The notes under the pieces were generated by a model that worked only from the letters and a program-made list of their open reading frames with translations, was not told where the DNA came from and did not search any database. This document shows, in pieces, positions 1-5,016 of a stretch of DNA of 5,016 nt (its first letter is position 1; each line of letters begins with the position of its first letter). Location: NCBI GenBank assembly GCA_002366775.1, contig DFBW01000014.1, positions 5,608 to 10,623 of the forward strand, read 5' to 3'. The DNA is from Roseovarius sp. UBA3070 (GTDB taxonomy: Bacteria > Pseudomonadota > Alphaproteobacteria > Rhodobacterales > Rhodobacteraceae). The position numbers and the translations under genes are program-made.

Positions 1-598
1 TGCCCATGCCTTTGATCCTGATGATCTGCGGGGTCTTGCCCGATAAATCGGCAATCCATGTTTCGCCCTTGTCCCACAATGAGAAGGCAAACCTGGAGCC
101 GAGAATATCCACCAGCCCGACGGTCTTGCTGCCGGTCGGAATGTCGGCCACCATTTCCAGTGTGTCGGCATCAAATACACGCACGCCGCCTGGTTCGTAG
201 TTCGACACCGCCACCAGCCGCCCATCGTCCGAGATTGCCCCGCCAATAGAATTGCCCGCCTGCATGACGCGTTTCACAATCGTCTGCGCCAGAATATCCA
301 CCTTGGTCAGCCCGCCGTCACGGCCAAAGACATAGGCAAACTGCTCGTTAGGTGAATAGACCAATGAGGCGTGCGAAAGGTCACCCAGCCCGGTGATGCG
401 CCCAATGCTGGTGCGTTCGGATTGATCAACAACCAAGAGCGAGCCACTGGCGCGCTCGACCACCAAGCCCAGACCACCCGTGGCCTGCGCCTGAGCCGGC
501 AATGACGCAAGACAAAGCGCAAAAACGGCCAGCGCCAGCGCAAGCATCCGACCAAGGACGCCTCTGGCGGGGGTATTTTGGGAAACATGAAGGCTCAT
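1..598 (-). CDS. nirF: NirF, haem d1 biosynthesis protein (C-terminal part beyond window)
   Basis: NirF is a periplasmic beta-propeller protein related to the d1 domain of NirS and acts late in haem d1 synthesis. I translated the minus strand from the ATG at 598-596 and it stays open for 199 codons to the window edge, about half of a usual NirF. Residues 1 to about 38 look like a Sec signal peptide (hydrophobic stretch LALAVFALCLASLPAQA, likely cut after AQA); I see no clear lipobox. Family-like segments follow: GLVVERASGSLLVVD (44-58), GLGDLSHAS with His76 (70-78), FGRDGGLTKVD (91-101), QAGNSIGGAISDDGRLVA (113-130) and NYEPGGVRVFDADTLE (133-148). His76 is a candidate for the histidine reported as essential in the Paracoccus protein; this is inference. 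The ribosome binding site before 598 is weak, and the internal ATG at 547 is an alternative start. It follows nirC by 73 bases in the same direction, so it is probably cotranscribed. Confidence 0.93.
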   Translation of the reverse strand, partial: MSLHVSQNTPARGVLGRMLALALAVFALCLASLPAQAQATGGLGLVVERASGSLLVVDQSERTSIGRITGLGDLSHASLVYSPNEQFAYVFGRDGGLTKVDILAQTIVKRVMQAGNSIGGAISDDGRLVAVSNYEPGGVRVFDADTLEMVADIPTGSKTVGLVDILGSRFAFSLWDKGETWIADLSGKTPQIIRIKGMG

Positions 599-628
599 AG
601 TCGTGCTGCTTTCATTTTTGGGATGTAC

Positions 629-655
629 TCTGGGGCGGGGTCGTGCCCCCCCAGA
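629..655 (-). other. GC-rich stem-loop between nirC and nirF
   Basis: The arms 629-638 and 646-655 can pair over ten positions with a single C-C mismatch (636/648) and a seven-base loop. The structure sits 17 bases beyond the nirC stop and 31 bases before the nirF start. No run of U follows it in the nirF direction, so it does not look like a classical intrinsic terminator. It could stabilise or process the transcript, or reduce read-through, but nothing in the sequence decides this. Confidence 0.45.
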
Positions 656-671
656 AAGCAAAGGGCGGGTC

Positions 672-971
672 TCATTTGCTGTCACCTATCATTAGATAAT
701 CGGCAATCCACGCGGCGTCTTCCTCACTCAGCAGGGGCCGCCAGGGTGGCATCGGTGTGCCGGGGATGCCGTCAAGGATCACCATTTTCAGGCTATCGCG
801 GTTATAATGCGCCACCGCTTCGGGGCGGATATCCGGGCCAAGCCCCCCCTTCAAAGTCATACCGTGACACGAGCCGCAGTCTTGCAACACCAGCCGCTCC
901 AAAGCCTGCACATCAGGCCCGGCCAGCGCCGGAGTGGCGGCCAGCGCCAGTATGATGCTCAGCCTATTCAC
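672..971 (-). CDS. nirC: NirC, periplasmic c-type cytochrome of the nir operon
   Basis: This is a 99-residue class I cytochrome c of the NirC (cytochrome c55X) type, thought to pass electrons in the periplasm during cd1 nitrite reductase maturation or turnover. Residues 1-17 form a short Sec signal peptide ending ALA, with Gly18 as the likely mature N-terminus. The haem c site is CGSCH at 32-36, and Met74 in the GTPMPPW motif is the likely sixth iron ligand. The C-terminal helix (SEEDAAWIADYLM, 82-94) is typical of small cytochromes c. The start is GTG: in this frame a TGA lies three codons upstream, so no longer start is possible. The first bases overlap the end of nirE by 8 nt, which suggests translational coupling; an AGGTGA-like sequence lies just upstream. 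The length is normal for the family. The assignment rests on the haem motif, the size and the position in a nirS-E-C-F order. Confidence 0.93.
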   Translation of the reverse strand: MNRLSIILALAATPALAGPDVQALERLVLQDCGSCHGMTLKGGLGPDIRPEAVAHYNRDSLKMVILDGIPGTPMPPWRPLLSEEDAAWIADYLMIGDSK

Positions 972-1740
972 CCACCATCACCTGAGGCGGATCAAGCGGC
1001 AAGGTACTGGCCCCACGCCAGAGCGAGACGACATGCCCGACCACAAACAGCACCGGCGCACGCACCGGGGTGGCCGCGATATCAAGGCCGATCCGGTCAA
1101 GCCGCGACAAAAGCACTGCCTCGCGCGGGGTGGTGGCATTTGACACAGCCAGCACCGGCATTTTGCCCGGCAATCCCTCGCGCATCAGGTTCAGTGCTAT
1201 TTCGGCGATATTGGCCGCCCCCATATAGATCACCAGTGTGGTGTCCTCGCAGGCCAGGCTTTTCCAGTCCAGGTCAAGCCGGGCATCACCGGCACGGTGG
1301 CCGGTGACATAGCGCACCCCGGTGGCCAGCCCGCGGTGGGTCAGCGGCACGCCAAAAGAGGCGGCCATGCCTTGGGCGGCAGTGATACCGGGCGCATAAT
1401 CCACCACAATACCGCGCTCGCCCAGATAGGCGGCCTCTTCCGAGCCGCGCCCGAATATCAGTGGATCGCCCCCTTTGAGGCGCGCAACGGTCTGCCCGTC
1501 GCAGGCCAGTTCATAAAGAATTTCGTTGATCTGCTCTTGCGGCACGCTGTGGCACTTGGGGGCCTTGCCCACCGGTACCATGTGCGCTGCCACCGGGGCC
1601 AGCGCCAGAATTTCGGGGCTGACCAGCCGGTCATAGACGACCACATCGGCGTCTTTCAGCATGTTGATCGCGCGTAACTTCATCAGGTCCACGGCACCGG
1701 GGCCTGCCCCGATCAGATACACCTTGCCTTGCGCTGTCAT
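964..1740 (-). CDS. nirE: NirE, S-adenosylmethionine uroporphyrinogen III C-methyltransferase
   Basis: NirE methylates uroporphyrinogen III at C2 and C7 with SAM to give precorrin-2, the first committed step towards haem d1. It is a cytoplasmic enzyme of the CobA/CysG-C (SUMT) family. The 258 residues carry the family signatures in order: GAGPGAVDLMKLRA (11-24), VVYDRLVS (34-41), ARLKGGDPLIFGRGSEE (86-102), the SAM-site segment APGITAA (116-122), GVPLTHRG (130-137), TGH (146-148) and IYMG (171-174). The length matches stand-alone SUMTs and there is no CysG-type siroheme synthase domain. The ATG start is supported by AGGAG at 1749-1753 with an 8-base spacer. Sequence alone does not separate NirE from CobA of the B12 pathway; the place between nirS and nirC makes NirE the better name. 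Its stop overlaps the nirC start. Confidence 0.94.
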   Translation of the reverse strand: MTAQGKVYLIGAGPGAVDLMKLRAINMLKDADVVVYDRLVSPEILALAPVAAHMVPVGKAPKCHSVPQEQINEILYELACDGQTVARLKGGDPLIFGRGSEEAAYLGERGIVVDYAPGITAAQGMAASFGVPLTHRGLATGVRYVTGHRAGDARLDLDWKSLACEDTTLVIYMGAANIAEIALNLMREGLPGKMPVLAVSNATTPREAVLLSRLDRIGLDIAATPVRAPVLFVVGHVVSLWRGASTLPLDPPQVMVGE

Positions 1741-1786
1741 GTTGCTGGCTCCTGAGCTGGGTAATCGAATGTTGATTTACGAAAAT

Positions 1787-1812
1787 CCGGGGGCCCAAGG
1801 CAGGGCCCCCGG
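1787..1812 (-). terminator. Terminator-like hairpin after nirS
   Basis: The arms CCGGGGGCCC (1787-1796) and GGGCCCCCGG (1803-1812) pair perfectly over 10 bp around a six-base loop. In the nirS direction the stem is followed directly by ATTTTC, a short U-rich run. It starts 10 bases after the nirS stop codon and ends 46 bases before the nirE start. It fits a partial intrinsic terminator, or a 3' stabiliser of the nirS message, that would lower expression of nirE-C-F relative to nirS. The U-run is short, so termination is probably incomplete. Confidence 0.65.
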
Positions 1813-1822
1813 TGCGCGCGCG

Positions 1823-4230
<2,408 letters not shown>

Positions 4231-4231
4231 G

Positions 4232-4250
4232 GGCCAACCAGATATTGGCC
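4232..4250 (+). other. Small inverted repeat after the nirI relic
   Basis: GGCCAA (4232-4237) and TTGGCC (4245-4250) are perfect six-base arms around a seven-base spacer, starting one base after the relic's TAA. No U-run follows. It may be the remnant of a weak terminator isolating norC from nirI, or chance. Confidence 0.3.
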
Positions 4251-4324
4251 ACGTCACTCACCATGCCGTTTGCCGCTGTACGGCAGATGAAGGGCTCTAG
4301 AATTAACCATTGCACGGCCAGTTG

Positions 4325-4338
4325 TTGACTTTGGTCAA
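4325..4338 (+). promoter_or_regulatory. FNR/NNR-type operator upstream of norC
   Basis: TTGACTTTGGTCAA has perfect TTGAC and GTCAA half-sites and matches the box before nirS at 12 of 14 positions. Its centre is 70.5 bases before the norC ATG, exactly as at nirS. Placed at -41.5 it predicts transcription from about 4373. It lies in the 171-base gene-free stretch between the nirI relic and norC, which otherwise holds only the small inverted repeat and the norC ribosome binding site. Confidence 0.85.
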
Positions 4339-4390
4339 GGATCATCGTGCTTGCGCGCCCCAATGTGGCCCAATTCGCATTAACGCGCAA

Positions 4391-4395
4391 AGGAG
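4391..4395 (+). promoter_or_regulatory. norC ribosome binding site
   Basis: AGGAG (within AAAGGAG), six bases before the ATG at 4402. A strong, well-placed site confirms that norC begins here, upstream of the frameshift, and not at the internal GTG at 4553. Confidence 0.8.
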
Positions 4396-4401
4396 ATCGC
4401 A

Positions 4402-4855
4402 ATGCGCGAAGTCATGACCAAGAGCATGGCCCGAAACATTTTTTATGGCGGGTCGCTGTTCTTTATCATCATCTTCCTAGGGCTGTCGTTACACTCGCAC
4501 CGCTAATATCGTTACCACCTCGACCAACGCCGAAACGCTGACCGAAAGTGTCGTGCTGGGCAAACGGATCTGGGAGAAACATGCCTGCATCAATTGCCAT
4601 ACTATTATGGGTGAAGGCGCGTATTTCGCGCCCGAACTGGCCAATGTGACAACCCGCTGGGGCGTCGAGGACGACCCGGAAGGGGCCTATGAGGCATTGG
4701 ATAACTGGATGAAATCCCAGCCAAGCGGCGTTGAAGGCCGTCGCCAGATGCCCCGTTTCAACCTGACCGAAGAAGAAACCCGCGGCTTGTCCGATTTCCT
4801 GCTTTGGGTTGATTCCATCGACGCACAGGGCTGGCCCCCGAACGATGCGGGCTGA
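4402..4855 (+). pseudogene. norC: norC, nitric oxide reductase cytochrome c subunit, frameshifted by one base
   Basis: NorC is the membrane-anchored periplasmic cytochrome c that feeds electrons to NorB in NO reductase. From ATG 4402 the frame reads MREVMTKSMARNIFYGG, a membrane helix (about residues 15-30) and HSHR, then stops at TAA 4504-4506. Family members continue HSHRYIVTT here, and removing one A at 4505 or 4506 restores exactly that: YIVTTSTNAETLTESVV leads into the downstream frame. The repaired protein has 150 residues, normal for NorC, with haem site CINCH at 62-66, the GEGAYFAPEL motif (70-79) and Met116 in RRQMPRF as likely axial ligand. As written, the product is a 34-residue peptide, and the haem domain has no start of its own with membrane anchor or signal; the GTG at 4553 would give 100 residues stuck in the cytoplasm. 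No other lesion is visible, so this is either a very recent mutation or a sequence error. The stop is 15 bases before norB. Confidence 0.92.
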
Positions 4856-4870
4856 GAAAGGACTATTCCA

Positions 4871-5016
4871 ATGAAATACCAATCCCAAAAAATTGCGCTG
4901 GCCTACTTTGGCGTTGCCCTGGCGCTCTTTCTGATACAGATCCTCGGCGGGCTGCTGGCGGGGCTGATCTATGTCATGCCCAATACACTTTCCGAGCTGC
5001 TGCCCTTCAACATCAT
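4871..5016 (+). CDS. norB: NorB, nitric oxide reductase large subunit (N-terminal fragment)
   Basis: NorB is the haem b / haem b3-FeB subunit of cytochrome-c-dependent NO reductase, a relative of haem-copper oxidases, which reduces NO to N2O in the inner membrane. Only the first 48 codons are in the window. They read MKYQSQKIALAYFGVALALF, then a first membrane helix continuing to about residue 36 (IYVMP), then TLSELLPFNI. The opening MKYxSQ, the aromatic AYF and the segment LSELLPFNI are as in known NorB proteins. The ATG at 4871 is preceded by AAAGGA (4857-4862) with an 8-base spacer. It follows norC by 15 bases, so the two share a transcript driven by the operator near 4331. The His ligands of the haems lie beyond the window end. 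Confidence 0.95.
   Translation, partial: MKYQSQKIALAYFGVALALFLIQILGGLLAGLIYVMPNTLSELLPFNI

Noticed and set aside
307..588. A minus-strand frame of 93 codons starting MFPKIPPPEASLVG
   Set aside because: It overlaps nirF in another frame. The frame from 598 gives clear NirF sequence, while this one is Arg/Trp-rich and featureless.
1769..1786. Possible FNR half-site TTGAT in the nirS-nirE gap
   Set aside because: TTGATTTACGAAAA has one half-site only; the second half does not match ATCAA, so no nirE operator is claimed.
4553..4855. A stand-alone 100-residue cytochrome c starting at GTG 4553
   Set aside because: It has no ribosome binding site or signal peptide, and the sequence upstream in the same frame continues as NorC back to the extra A near 4506. 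It is the second part of norC.

Overview
The window is a stretch of a denitrification gene cluster: the cytochrome cd1 nitrite reductase (nir) operon on the minus strand, and the start of the nitric oxide reductase (nor) operon on the plus strand. Gene order (nirS-nirE-nirC-nirF, then nirI between nir and nor), high GC content and close protein resemblance to remembered Paracoccus sequences point to an alphaproteobacterium of the Rhodobacterales (Paracoccus/Roseobacter type). The exact genus cannot be named from the sequence alone.

Minus strand, right to left: nirS (3577-1823) is an intact cd1 nitrite reductase with every haem ligand recognisable. A strong hairpin followed by a short U-rich run lies just after it. 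nirE (1740-964) encodes the uroporphyrinogen III methyltransferase that starts haem d1 synthesis. nirC (971-672, GTG start) encodes a small periplasmic cytochrome c and overlaps nirE. nirF (598 to beyond position 1) is a haem d1 maturation protein, of which only the first 199 residues are present. A 73-base gap with a hairpin separates nirC and nirF.

Plus strand, left to right: 3681-4230 holds a decayed nirI, the polytopic iron-sulfur protein of the NosR/NirI family that is needed for nirS expression in Paracoccus denitrificans. It has lost its whole N-terminal periplasmic part, has an in-frame stop, and has two internal deletions, one of which shifts the frame. No nirX follows. norC (4402-4855) is complete except for one extra base near 4506, which creates a stop after 34 codons. 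norB starts at 4871 and runs off the window with its first 48 codons.

Two near-identical FNR/NNR-type operators, TTGACTTAAGTCAA before nirS and TTGACTTTGGTCAA before norC, are each centred 70.5 bases from the start codon. They imply joint control by an NO- or oxygen-responsive CRP/FNR-family regulator. Together the genes would reduce nitrite to NO in the periplasm (NirS with haem d1 made by NirE/C/F) and NO to N2O in the membrane (NorCB). No new system is visible. The points of interest are the lesions in nirI and norC beside an apparently intact nirS.
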